Source of the DNA: Chryseobacterium formosense
GTDB lineage: Bacteria; Bacteroidota; Bacteroidia; Flavobacteriales; Weeksellaceae
DNA: 64,000 nt
Assembly: GCF_900116415.1 (NCBI RefSeq)
Contig: NZ_FPAP01000006.1
Coordinates: forward strand, 98,931-162,930
Direction: 5' to 3'
A program made the position numbers and the translations under genes. The notes below the pieces were generated by a model. That model saw only the letters and a program-made list of their open reading frames with translations. It did not search any database and was not told where the DNA came from. Numbering within the stretch: the stretch's first letter is position 1; every line of letters starts with the position of its first letter. This document shows, piece by piece, positions 31,745 through 39,796 of this stretch.

Positions 31745-32032
31745 TCATTTTTTATTTACAGAAATCAAATAATCATAAACCATTTGATGTTGCTCATCAC
31801 TCAATTTCGCTTTGGGAGCCATTCTGCTTAATGTTTTGATCCAGCTCTGATCATCATGTTTTGCAGGATCGGGTAGTTTGTGACATCTGTTGCAGGAATT
31901 TTCAAAAACCGTTTTCCCTTGTGCTAAATGTTCAGCAGAGGTAAACTTTGGCCCTGTCACGGCTGTACTTTTTGGTCCACACGAAACCATAAAAGCAGAT
32001 CCTAAAATCATACTCCAAGCTAATTTTTTCAT
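31745..32032 (-). CDS. Small cytochrome c lipoprotein (copy 1)
   Basis: A 95-residue lipoprotein: lipobox FMVSC (C18), a short linker, then a minimal class I cytochrome c with heme motif C47-N-R-C50-H51 and a methionine ligand candidate in RMAPKAKL. It would sit in the periplasm tethered to a membrane and carry electrons. It is followed on the same strand, 26 bases upstream, by a near duplicate at 32059, so the pair arose by tandem duplication. Confidence 0.85.
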   Translation of the reverse strand: MKKLAWSMILGSAFMVSCGPKSTAVTGPKFTSAEHLAQGKTVFENSCNRCHKLPDPAKHDDQSWIKTLSRMAPKAKLSDEQHQMVYDYLISVNKK

Positions 32033-32058
32033 AATGATATTTTTTGTTGGTTGAATTT

Positions 32059-32352
32059 TTAGTTCTTCACAGAAACCACATAATCATAAACCCACTGATG
32101 CTGTTCATCGGTAAGCTTAGCTTTTGGCGCCATAGAATTCATAATTCCTACCCATTGTACGGAAGTGAATTTAGTTGGTTCTGGCAAATCATGGCATCTT
32201 TTGCAGGCAGTCTCAAAAATAGTTTTTCCTTGTGCAATCTGTTCCGTCGTACTTGTTACGGATTTCGGAGCTTCCGTTACCGGAGTTGCTTTCGGAGTAC
32301 ATGATGCTAATAGTATCAATGCGAATGTTGCTGCTGCAAATAGACTTTTCAT
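32059..32352 (-). CDS. Small cytochrome c lipoprotein (copy 2)
   Basis: A 97-residue paralogue of the neighbouring gene: lipobox LLASC (C18), heme motif C50-K-R-C53-H54 and NSMAPKAKLTDEQHQWVYDYV, closely matching SRMAPKAKLSDEQHQMVYDYL in copy 1. It is the upstream member of the two-gene minus-strand unit, divergent from the small ORF and meaB at 32406. Confidence 0.85.
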   Translation of the reverse strand: MKSLFAAATFALILLASCTPKATPVTEAPKSVTSTTEQIAQGKTIFETACKRCHDLPEPTKFTSVQWVGIMNSMAPKAKLTDEQHQWVYDYVVSVKN

Positions 32353-32405
32353 ATCGTTTTTAAATTTGTCTTAAACAAAAATAATGAATTTTACAGGCGA
32401 ATGGT

Positions 32406-32537
32406 ATGTCGGTGTTTAATTTAGAAGCATTAAAATTAATCTACTTTTTCTCGTATTTTGCGGGTTATTTTTATATTTTTGAATTGATGAAACCTTTAGG
32501 TTACATTTTTCCTTTTAAGAGAATAAAAAAGCTCTAA
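32406..32537 (+). CDS. Putative 43-residue hydrophobic protein abutting meaB
   Basis: ATG at 32406 opens a frame ending TAA at 32535-32537, with the meaB ATG directly behind (TAAATG). The product has one hydrophobic aromatic-rich segment (LIYFFSYFAGYFYIF, about residues 11-25) and a basic end (FPFKRIKKL), as in small single-span membrane proteins with a cytoplasmic tail. No RBS or homologue is known to me. Perfect junction with meaB suggests coupling; chance is not excluded. Confidence 0.4.
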   Translation: MSVFNLEALKLIYFFSYFAGYFYIFELMKPLGYIFPFKRIKKL

Positions 32538-33551
32538 ATGAAAATTTCAACTGAAGAATTTATTGATGGAATTAAGTCAGGCAATAAACGCCTGATCGCA
32601 AAAGCCATAACTTTGGTTGAAAGCACAAAAGCCGAGCATCGAAATCAGGCCGAAGAGCTCTTAAAACAAATTCTACCTCTTACCGGAAACTCAATCAGAG
32701 TTGGTATTACCGGAGTTCCCGGCGCAGGTAAATCTACATTCATCGAAAATTTTGGAAGGTTAGCAATTTCCCAAGGTAAAAAAGTGGCGGTTTTAGCCAT
32801 TGATCCGAGTTCTGCGATTAATAAAGGAAGTATTTTAGGTGATAAGACAAGAATGGAAGAATTGGCTAAAGAAGAGAATGCTTTTATTCGTCCTTCACCG
32901 AGCTCTGGTTTTTTGGGTGGGGTAGCCAATACGACTTTTGAAACGATGATGATTTGCGAAGCTGCAGGTTACGATTATATTTTAATTGAAACCGTCGGAG
33001 TAGGGCAATCGGAAGTTTTGGTTGCTGATATAACAGATGTTTTTTTATTTTTGAAAATTATAGGTGGCGGAGACGAACTTCAAGGCATCAAACGTGGAAT
33101 CATGGAGATGGTTGACATTATTTTTATTAATAAAGTGGATGAAAATAATCTTCAGAAAGCTAAAAATACTAAGCTTGAACTGAAACGTGCATTAGATTTT
33201 CTTCCGGCAAAAGAAAAAGACTGGAAAGTGCCTGTCTTACTTGGTTCTGCCTTAAATAATGAGGGTTTAAATGATGTATATCAAAAAATTGATGATTTTA
33301 TTTCATTAAAAAAGAAAACCAAACGGTTTGAAGAAGTTCGTACTCAACAATCTGAAAAACGATTTGAATATTGGGTTCAGGAATATATTTTAGCATTGAT
33401 GAAAAAAAATAATTCAGTAGAAGAAGCTTATATTCAGCATAAAAAAAATGCTTCAGACCAGATTTCAAACCCGAGTACTGAAGCAAAACTGTTTGTTGAG
33501 AAATTTTTACGAGATTCGAGATCCGAGTTTCGGGATCCAGAAAATATTTAA
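32538..33551 (+). CDS. meaB: Methylmalonyl-CoA mutase-associated GTPase MeaB
   Basis: A 337-residue G3E P-loop GTPase that gates cofactor loading and protects methylmalonyl-CoA mutase. Walker A GVPGAGKST (59-67), the Mg-binding DPSSAINKGSILGDKTRME block, ETVGVGQSE switch and the NKVD base motif are present. It serves the mutase at 24337-26454. The last 12 residues (DSRSEFRDPENI region) are encoded by a GATTCGAGATCCGAG-type repeat, so the native C-terminus may have ended near FLR. Confidence 0.93.
   Translation: MKISTEEFIDGIKSGNKRLIAKAITLVESTKAEHRNQAEELLKQILPLTGNSIRVGITGVPGAGKSTFIENFGRLAISQGKKVAVLAIDPSSAINKGSILGDKTRMEELAKEENAFIRPSPSSGFLGGVANTTFETMMICEAAGYDYILIETVGVGQSEVLVADITDVFLFLKIIGGGDELQGIKRGIMEMVDIIFINKVDENNLQKAKNTKLELKRALDFLPAKEKDWKVPVLLGSALNNEGLNDVYQKIDDFISLKKKTKRFEEVRTQQSEKRFEYWVQEYILALMKKNNSVEEAYIQHKKNASDQISNPSTEAKLFVEKFLRDSRSEFRDPENI
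33510..33540. repeat. GATTCGAGATCCGAG-type repeat within the meaB 3' end
   Basis: CGAGATTCGAGATCCGAG and a third degenerate unit (TTTCGGGATCC) run through the last codons of meaB. It is related, in inverse orientation, to the miaB-leader repeat at 4785-4818. Confidence 0.5.
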
Positions 33552-33597
33552 TAATTTTTTCTAAGATTAAAGCTGCGAATTGCGTAAACCGAAACGT

Positions 33598-34143
33598 TTA
33601 AAGCTTTTCTTTCTCCTTTGTTGTTTCGTTTTCAGAAATATATCCGTCGTAAGAAATCGGCTGTCTGTCATTACTCCTAATTGAGGTAAGAGCTCTTCCG
33701 TTCTTAAAAATTTCTATGTTTATATCACTTACATTTTTTACATCATTCGTTTTTATTTTGTACACCCAATTTCCTTTTTTGTTTTGGGATTTTGTCAATG
33801 TATAGTCTTTAGAAATAAACCTATAACTGTTGTCTGTTGTTCCGTAATTTGGGTTAAAAGTTCTGCCGAAATAAGGTAACACAACATCTAAAACATTTTT
33901 TTTAATTTCTATTGAATATCCTTCTCCTGATAAATCAAAAATCCGTTGGCCTGCTGCATTGGGCATAGAGTTGGCAATATTAACGACATCCTGATTCATA
34001 GGAAAAGCCCTGTCTGCGTGAAAAGTAAATTCATCAGAACTCACCAGATTGTTTACTATTTGTGGATCAGTCTTTTGTGCAGTACAGTTCTGGAAAAAGA
34101 AAACGACCACAAAAGCAGATATGATTTTTATATAATTTTTCAT
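33598..34143 (-). CDS. DUF4251 domain-containing protein
   Basis: A 181-residue protein. The start at 34143 gives a signal peptide (MKNYIKIISAFVVVFFFQNCTAQ); the frame is open 28 codons further but without a signal. The body has the DUF4251 layout: FTFHADRAFPMNQDVVNIAN, then a conserved SGEGYSIEI...LDVVLPYFGRTF strand pair, then KNVSDINIEIFKNGRALTSI. The cysteine in FQNCTAQ could be a lipid attachment site. Members are Bacteroidota-specific and periplasmic or outer-membrane associated; no function is established. Confidence 0.85.
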   Translation of the reverse strand: MKNYIKIISAFVVVFFFQNCTAQKTDPQIVNNLVSSDEFTFHADRAFPMNQDVVNIANSMPNAAGQRIFDLSGEGYSIEIKKNVLDVVLPYFGRTFNPNYGTTDNSYRFISKDYTLTKSQNKKGNWVYKIKTNDVKNVSDINIEIFKNGRALTSIRSNDRQPISYDGYISENETTKEKEKL

Positions 34144-34244
34144 GACATTAAAATTAGTAAATTTATACATCAAAATACGTGCAAAAAAATATATTGTGGT
34201 TTTGGAATAGATATTGTTAAGGTTCAAATATAATAAGCATAATT

Positions 34245-35051
34245 ATGAAAATTAATCATTTTTTAGGAATGGGAGCTGCTGTTTTGGCGCTCGTAGCATG
34301 TACAACAAATCCGATGACGGGAAGAAAGTCTCTACAGATCGGAAGTTTGAATTCTCAAATTACAACAAGTGCAGTACAACAATATCAACAGACTTTGAAA
34401 GAATCTAAAGTTGTGACAGGAGCTCAGGCTCAAATGGTAAAAAAAGTTGGTGGTAAGATAAAAACTGCCGCTGAAAAATATTACGCAAGCATTGGTAGAA
34501 GTGCTGACTTAGCAAGTTATCAGTGGGAATTTAATCTTCTTCAGGATAATCAAATTAATGCTTGGTGTATGCCGGGTGGAAAAGTGGCAGTTTATACAGG
34601 AATCCTTCCGGTTACCAAAGATGAAACAGGTCTTGCTGTTGTAATGGGGCACGAAGTTTCTCATGCTTTGGCGGGGCACGGTAATGAAAGAATCTCTCAG
34701 GCTATGGTTGCACAATATGGAGGGCAAATTCTGGGCGGAACAATTTCAAACGCACAGCTGGCAAAAGTTTTCGAAGCAGCATATCCTATCGGATCTCAGG
34801 TGGCTCTTTTGAAATATGGAAGAACTCAGGAATCTGAAGCAGATGAAATGGGATTAAATCTTATGGCAATTGCAGGATATGATCCAAAACAGGCTATTCC
34901 GTTCTGGAGTAGAATGGAAGCAGCTTCATCCGGAGCAAGACAACCGGAATTTTTATCAACACACCCGAGTCCTCAGACCAGAATTGCAGATATTCAAAAC
35001 GATTTACCAAAAGCTTTGGAATATTACAGAGCTGCAGGTGGCAAAGGATAA
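34245..35051 (+). CDS. M48 family metallopeptidase lipoprotein
   Basis: A 268-residue zinc protease with lipobox LVAC (C19) and the conserved TTNPMTGRKSLQIG N-terminus of Oma1/LoiP/BepA-like enzymes. The zinc motif is HEVSH in VVMGHEVSHALAGHG, with the third ligand in QESEADEMGL. It is expected in the periplasm, anchored to a membrane, acting in quality control of envelope proteins. A terminator follows at 35067. Confidence 0.92.
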   Translation: MKINHFLGMGAAVLALVACTTNPMTGRKSLQIGSLNSQITTSAVQQYQQTLKESKVVTGAQAQMVKKVGGKIKTAAEKYYASIGRSADLASYQWEFNLLQDNQINAWCMPGGKVAVYTGILPVTKDETGLAVVMGHEVSHALAGHGNERISQAMVAQYGGQILGGTISNAQLAKVFEAAYPIGSQVALLKYGRTQESEADEMGLNLMAIAGYDPKQAIPFWSRMEAASSGARQPEFLSTHPSPQTRIADIQNDLPKALEYYRAAGGKG

Positions 35052-35066
35052 TTTTCTATAAATTTT

Positions 35067-35106
35067 AAAAGCCTTTCTTCAGTACAATTGAGTAAAGGCT
35101 TTTTTT
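35067..35106 (+). terminator. Terminator after the M48 protease
   Basis: AAAAGCCTTT (35067-35076) with AAAGGCTTTT (35094-35103) and a T-run. Confidence 0.8.
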
Positions 35107-35125
35107 AATTCTAAAAAATATAAAT

Positions 35126-35437
35126 ATGAAAAGTCTCTCAGTAGTCGGAATGATACTTTTGGCAGTATCGGCTTTGCTTTTTTATTTAACAACAGATTTT
35201 ACCGTTGAAAGAATTACAATTTCTCATGTGATGGGTGTAATGGCGGGAATCGGAATCGGTTTGATTTTTGGTGGGTTGGTTGGCTATGTAAGCAAAGGCA
35301 GTGCGATAAAAGCTGAAGCAAAAAGAAGAGAATTCAAGCAGCTTCAGAAAGAAAAAGAAGAGCTTGAAAAACAGGCTATAGAAATTGAAAAACGTCAGGC
35401 TGAGCTTGAAAGGGAAAATACAAATCCTCAAATTTAG
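35126..35437 (+). CDS. Small membrane protein with C-terminal coiled coil
   Basis: A 103-residue protein with two hydrophobic segments (about 5-23 and 37-60, the latter glycine-rich: GVMAGIGIGLIFGGLVGYVS) and then a charged helix (AEAKRREFKQLQKEKEELEKQ) that would form a cytoplasmic coiled coil. I do not recognise a family. Its stop codon forms the loop of the terminator at 35422-35450. Confidence 0.65.
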   Translation: MKSLSVVGMILLAVSALLFYLTTDFTVERITISHVMGVMAGIGIGLIFGGLVGYVSKGSAIKAEAKRREFKQLQKEKEELEKQAIEIEKRQAELERENTNPQI

Positions 35438-35450
35438 AATTTGAGGATTT
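35422..35450. terminator. Bidirectional terminator containing a stop codon in its loop
   Basis: AAATCCTCAAATT (35422-35434) and AATTTGAGGATTT (35438-35450) are perfect 13-bp arms; the three-base loop TAG is the stop codon of the upstream gene. It separates convergent genes. Confidence 0.8.
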
Positions 35451-35475
35451 CTTTATTTTATTTGATAAAATCCGA

Positions 35476-36114
35476 TTAGAATTTATACCCTAAACCAAGC
35501 AAAAATAAGCTTGATCTGTTATCGTAATCGATCTCTTGGTTTGATCCTGCAACATTGTTGATGAATTTTCTCTGATCTTTAGAAAAAGCACCTTCATATC
35601 TTGCAGAAAGAATTACCTTTTTGATTTCACTTTGCACACCTAGCTGGTAACCTACCGTAAATTCTTTAGCATCAACTTTCTGAATGAAATTATCAAAATT
35701 ATCACTCTTCGCTAGGTTGAAGCTTCCAACAGGACCTGCATAAGCGCTTAGAAGATCTCCCAAAACATTTACCCCAACCAAAACAGGAATATCTACTCTG
35801 CTGTTTTTAGCTTTTATGGTTGTTTGTTCTGAATTTGCATCATTCTGTACAGTAACTTCATTACTGAAATTAGTATAATAGATTTCCGGCATCAGATATA
35901 ATGCAGTTGGTAAATCGATTTTTAAAGATAAACCAACATTGAAACCTGTAATATTTTTGCCTTTTTGCTCTACAGCATTGGTTGCAGCTGTCTTGAAGTT
36001 CTTCCATGATGCCGAGCTTGTCGGGATCAGAACATTTGCTTTTCCGGCCAAAGAAATCTGCGCCGAAGCAAATACTGAAAAACCAATGAATGCTGCACTA
36101 ATCAATTTTTTCAT
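35476..36114 (-). CDS. Outer membrane beta-barrel (porin-like) protein
   Basis: A 212-residue protein from the ATG at 36114, which yields the signal peptide MKKLISAAFIGFSVFASAQ; three extra codons upstream are possible. The mature chain alternates amphipathic strands and ends with LFLLGLGYKF, a typical barrel-closing strand ending in phenylalanine. It resembles the OmpA-type eight-stranded outer-membrane beta-barrel group. The start overlaps the end of the mlaF-like gene by 17 bases, so it may be co-transcribed with the lipid transporter. Confidence 0.8.
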   Translation of the reverse strand: MKKLISAAFIGFSVFASAQISLAGKANVLIPTSSASWKNFKTAATNAVEQKGKNITGFNVGLSLKIDLPTALYLMPEIYYTNFSNEVTVQNDANSEQTTIKAKNSRVDIPVLVGVNVLGDLLSAYAGPVGSFNLAKSDNFDNFIQKVDAKEFTVGYQLGVQSEIKKVILSARYEGAFSKDQRKFINNVAGSNQEIDYDNRSSLFLLGLGYKF

Positions 36115-36913
36115 TATCGTCAATTTTTGTAATAGTATTGTCTATTGTTTTATTATTCTCAAGTAAATACTCTCTCAGTTCCTTGAATAGTTCTGATGAG
36201 TAAACGAAATCTATCAGATTTTTATTGCCAGCGGTGATGAGAACGTCTTTGTTGCCTTCCCACTCTTTTATACCCAGTCTCAGATATACAATTTTCTCGC
36301 CAATCGTCATTACCGAGTTCATATCGTGGGTGTTGATGATGGTTGTAGTGTTGTATTCTTTGGTAATTTCAAGCAGAAGATCATCAATAATATTTGATGT
36401 ATATGGATCTAATCCTGAGTTGGGCTCGTCACAAAAAAGATATTTAGGATTGTTTACAATTGCTCTTGCAATGGCAACACGTTTCTGCATTCCTCCGGAA
36501 ATTTCTGACGGGAATTTTTTATTGGCTTTATCTAAATGCACCCTTCCGATCACATCAAAAACTCTTCTTTTCTTTTCTCTGAAAGTAAGATTGGTAAACA
36601 TATCCAGCGGAAACATGATGTTTTCTTCAACCGTCATAGAGTCAAATAATGCACTTCCCTGGAATACGGTTCCGATTTCCGATCTCAAATGTTGTTTTTC
36701 TTCTCTCGTCATTACATTGATATCGCGCCCGTCAAAAAGAATTTCTCCCGATGAAGGCTGATAAACGTTTAATAAACTTTTAAGAAACACCGTTTTTCCG
36801 GAACCACTCTGCCCGATAATCAGATTCACTTTTCCTTTGTCGAAAGAGGTTGAAATACCCTTTAATACTTCAACTTCATCAAAACTCTTTTTCAGATCTT
36901 TTACCTCAATCAT
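36098..36913 (-). CDS. mlaF: Mla-type ABC transporter ATP-binding protein
   Basis: A 271-residue ATPase of the MlaF/Ttg2A group. Walker A GQSGSGKT, Q-loop, signature EISGGMQKRVAIARA, Walker B YLFCDEPNSGLD and the H-loop NTHDMNS are complete. With MlaE it moves phospholipids between the inner and outer membrane to keep the outer leaflet asymmetric. It overlaps mlaE by one base (ATGA-type junction). The MCE partner mlaD is 16 kb away at 52279. Confidence 0.92.
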   Translation of the reverse strand: MIEVKDLKKSFDEVEVLKGISTSFDKGKVNLIIGQSGSGKTVFLKSLLNVYQPSSGEILFDGRDINVMTREEKQHLRSEIGTVFQGSALFDSMTVEENIMFPLDMFTNLTFREKKRRVFDVIGRVHLDKANKKFPSEISGGMQKRVAIARAIVNNPKYLFCDEPNSGLDPYTSNIIDDLLLEITKEYNTTTIINTHDMNSVMTIGEKIVYLRLGIKEWEGNKDVLITAGNKNLIDFVYSSELFKELREYLLENNKTIDNTITKIDDNEKID

Positions 36914-37665
36914 TAGCTTAATATTAATTGGGTTAATAGTAATTCAGAAAGGATAATGAAAACCATCGTCCAGACTACAGCTTGTGTACTCGCTCTACCA
37001 ACTTCAAGTGATCCGCCTTTTACGTTATATCCGTAATAAGAAGGAACTGTTGCAATAATAAATGCAAAAACAACAGTTTTCGTAAATGCATAATAAATGA
37101 AAAGATTAGGCATATACATCTGAATACCGGTGATATAATCTGCCGTCGTCCAGTTTCCTGTAAGAAGACCAGCAATATAGCCGCCACCGATACCGAACAC
37201 AATACTGATAGCAATAAGCAACGGATTAAAAATAACGCATGCAATAATTTTCGGAAAAATTAGAAAATTTGGAGAATTTACTCCCATGATGTCTAACGCA
37301 TCGATCTGCTCAGAAACCCTCATGGTTCCAATACTGGATGCAATATATGAACCTACTTTACCAGCTAAAATAAGACTGATGATCGTGGGTGAAAATTCCA
37401 GCACCAAAACTGCTTTTGTTGCATAACCAACGAAAGATGGCGGAATTGGAAACGAAGAAGCATCAAAATTATTAAACATCTGAATTGCAACTACTGCTCC
37501 CACGAATATAGAAGTGAAGATCACCAACCCAAAAGAGTTGACTCCCAAATCATTGATTTCTCTCATAAACAGCTTCCAAAAAACTCTCATTTTCTGAGGC
37601 TTCTGGATTGATTTTCCGAGGAGTAACATGTATTCTCCTATCGCTGTAAAAAACTTTTTTAACAT
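36913..37665 (-). CDS. mlaE: MlaE-family permease
   Basis: A 250-residue inner-membrane permease with five to six hydrophobic segments. The MlaE signature is visible in VGSYIASSIGTMRVSEQIDALDIMGVN and LEFSPTIISLILAGK. It forms the transmembrane dimer to which MlaF binds. It is first in the minus-strand unit mlaE-mlaF-porin. Confidence 0.92.
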   Translation of the reverse strand: MLKKFFTAIGEYMLLLGKSIQKPQKMRVFWKLFMREINDLGVNSFGLVIFTSIFVGAVVAIQMFNNFDASSFPIPPSFVGYATKAVLVLEFSPTIISLILAGKVGSYIASSIGTMRVSEQIDALDIMGVNSPNFLIFPKIIACVIFNPLLIAISIVFGIGGGYIAGLLTGNWTTADYITGIQMYMPNLFIYYAFTKTVVFAFIIATVPSYYGYNVKGGSLEVGRASTQAVVWTMVFIILSELLLTQLILS

Positions 37666-37747
37666 TCTGCTAAATTAGGCTATTTTTATTTAACTAAATT
37701 AAATTTTAAGCAATACTGATCTCTCTGTTTTAACCTTAAATTAAATA

Positions 37748-39118
37748 TTAATTTGCATTTTTATCTCCTTTTATAACCAACAAAATAGTTCTTAAAATGA
37801 TAACTAAATCTAAAACGAAACTCCAGTTTCTTACATAAAATGCATCAGCAAGAATACGTTTGTTCATTTCAATTTCCACATCTCCTGCATCACCTCTTAA
37901 ACCGTTTACCTGAGCCAGACCTGTAATTCCGGGGTTAGTATGACTTCTCAGGCTGTATCTTCCGATTTTTGGTTTGTAATAATCATCTACCGCCAACATG
38001 TGAGGTCTTGGGCCTACCACCGACATCTCGCCTTTTAAAACATTAATAAACTGTGGCATTTCATCGAGGCTGGTTTTCCTTAAAAACTTTCCGATTTTGG
38101 TTATTCTTGCATCATTTTCGCTTGTTGTTTTCTTTGCCGAATCATCATTTACAAACATTGTTCTAAACTTGATACAATTAAAAACTTCTTCATGAAAACC
38201 ATATCTTTTCTGAATAAAGAAAACAGGCCCTTTGGAACTTTTTTTAATCAGCAAGGCAATAATAGGAAACAGCCACGAACAGATGAACAGCAAAACTAAG
38301 ACCGAAAAAATAATATCAAAAGTTCTTTTCAGTAAAAAATTAGAATAATAATCTAAAGGATATTTTGCCTGGGTTAAAACTGGCTGTGTCTGAATGTATC
38401 CCAAATCATAAAAGAAAAAATTATTTCTGGAAATATTCGGAATCAGGGAAATATGTACCTTATTGGCTTCCGCTAATCTGAATATCTCATTTTGCTTCTC
38501 GTCGCTGAAAGAATTTTCGGCAGGAAGAAATAGAGTATTGATGCCGTTTTTCTTCCAGAATTCCGTCAGATTTTCAGCATTTACTTCAGAAGTGTAATCG
38601 TATGTTTTGTAACCGAAGTCTTTTCTTTCTTCAATAATTCTCTTTAAAACCTCTGTTGAATTATTTTCACTGAGAAACATTACATTACGATGGTTTATCC
38701 CTATTGTTCTGATGTATCTTATTAAATAGTAGACCGCTGATTTTAATAAAAAAATGAAAAAGAAAAGATATAATGACAACCACGTCAGTTCTGAACCAAA
38801 AAACTGATTGCTGCTCACTTTACGAATAAGAACCAACCCGATAATAAACAACAGAAAATGAACGATTATTCTTTCTACAAAAAGGATGTAGGTAAGATTT
38901 CTGGAAATGTTATAGATCTTCGTTCTACCACTCAGTAAAATCCAAAAAAAGATAACAAGAAGTAACGGAAATGAATTTTCATACCATAGATCTTCATCCT
39001 GAACAATTACACCCCGGGTTGTACTGATAAAATAGAATATAAAAACCCCTGCGATAACCAAAAGGTCAAGCAAAATAATGATTGATTTCAGATATCGGGA
39101 ATATCGTATTCTTTGCAT
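37748..39118 (-). CDS. Exopolysaccharide polyprenyl glycosylphosphotransferase
   Basis: A 456-residue initiating sugar transferase of the WbaP/WcaJ type. Four or five N-terminal membrane segments (about 12-130), a central Rossmann-like region, then the catalytic bacterial sugar transferase domain with KRTFDIIFSVLVLL, GPVFFIQKRYG, CIKFRTM, KTSLDEMPQFINVLKGEMSVVGPRP. It transfers a sugar-1-phosphate to undecaprenyl phosphate to start capsule or exopolysaccharide repeat units. It is isolated from the polysaccharide genes at 55-62 kb. Confidence 0.92.
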   Translation of the reverse strand: MQRIRYSRYLKSIIILLDLLVIAGVFIFYFISTTRGVIVQDEDLWYENSFPLLLVIFFWILLSGRTKIYNISRNLTYILFVERIIVHFLLFIIGLVLIRKVSSNQFFGSELTWLSLYLFFFIFLLKSAVYYLIRYIRTIGINHRNVMFLSENNSTEVLKRIIEERKDFGYKTYDYTSEVNAENLTEFWKKNGINTLFLPAENSFSDEKQNEIFRLAEANKVHISLIPNISRNNFFFYDLGYIQTQPVLTQAKYPLDYYSNFLLKRTFDIIFSVLVLLFICSWLFPIIALLIKKSSKGPVFFIQKRYGFHEEVFNCIKFRTMFVNDDSAKKTTSENDARITKIGKFLRKTSLDEMPQFINVLKGEMSVVGPRPHMLAVDDYYKPKIGRYSLRSHTNPGITGLAQVNGLRGDAGDVEIEMNKRILADAFYVRNWSFVLDLVIILRTILLVIKGDKNAN

Positions 39119-39159
39119 CTATCTTTAATGAAAAAAGCGAGAAGCTAAATATAACAATT

Positions 39160-39789
39160 TTACGGTATATTTAAATATTTATGTGTCTGAACCGAAGCCT
39201 GCCAACGAGGATTTTCAAGAATAAAATCGGTCATCTTCGGATACATCGCATCACGCTTGCTCCATTCGCTCTGAAGATATAATCTGCAGTTTTCGGAAAC
39301 TTTTTCAGCCTGCTCCTGAGCAAATATAAAATCGTTGTTGTTAAAAATAATTACTTTCAGCTCGTGGGCTTTAGCATAAATTTCCTCTTTAGGTAAGCCT
39401 GTTTTCTTTGGAGAAAGGGTGATCCAATCCAGTTGTCCGCTCATCGGATAAGCTCCGGATGTTTCAATGTGAATTGTACAACCCAGTTCTTTTAATTTTG
39501 AAGTTAAAATATCAAGATTCCACATCAAAGGTTCACCACCTGTTAAAACAATGGTTTTACAATGTTTTGCAGCAGTTTCTGCAATTTCCTCAGCATTCAT
39601 TAAAGGGTGAAGGGTAGGATCCCAGCTTTCTTTCACATCGCACCAGTGACAGCCAACATCGCAGCCGCCCAATCTGATGAAATAAGCTGCTTTTCCCGTA
39701 TGTGCACCTTCTCCCTGAATAGTGTAAAAATGCTCCATCACTGGGAGCATTTTACCTTCTTTTAATAATATATCTTCTTCTTTATTCAT
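39160..39789 (-). CDS. queE: 7-carboxy-7-deazaguanine synthase
   Basis: A 209-residue radical SAM enzyme of queuosine and 7-deazaguanine synthesis, converting carboxytetrahydropterin to CDG. YTIQGEGAHTGKAAYFIRLGGC and the cluster motif C-x3-C-x2-C (GCDVGCHWCD), then VLTGGEPLMW are standard for QueE. The start at 39789 avoids overlap with folD; an upstream in-frame start at 39828 would overlap it by 32 bases. It is 8 bases from folD and likely co-transcribed. Confidence 0.9.
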   Translation of the reverse strand: MNKEEDILLKEGKMLPVMEHFYTIQGEGAHTGKAAYFIRLGGCDVGCHWCDVKESWDPTLHPLMNAEEIAETAAKHCKTIVLTGGEPLMWNLDILTSKLKELGCTIHIETSGAYPMSGQLDWITLSPKKTGLPKEEIYAKAHELKVIIFNNNDFIFAQEQAEKVSENCRLYLQSEWSKRDAMYPKMTDFILENPRWQASVQTHKYLNIP

Positions 39790-39796
39790 TTTAAAA

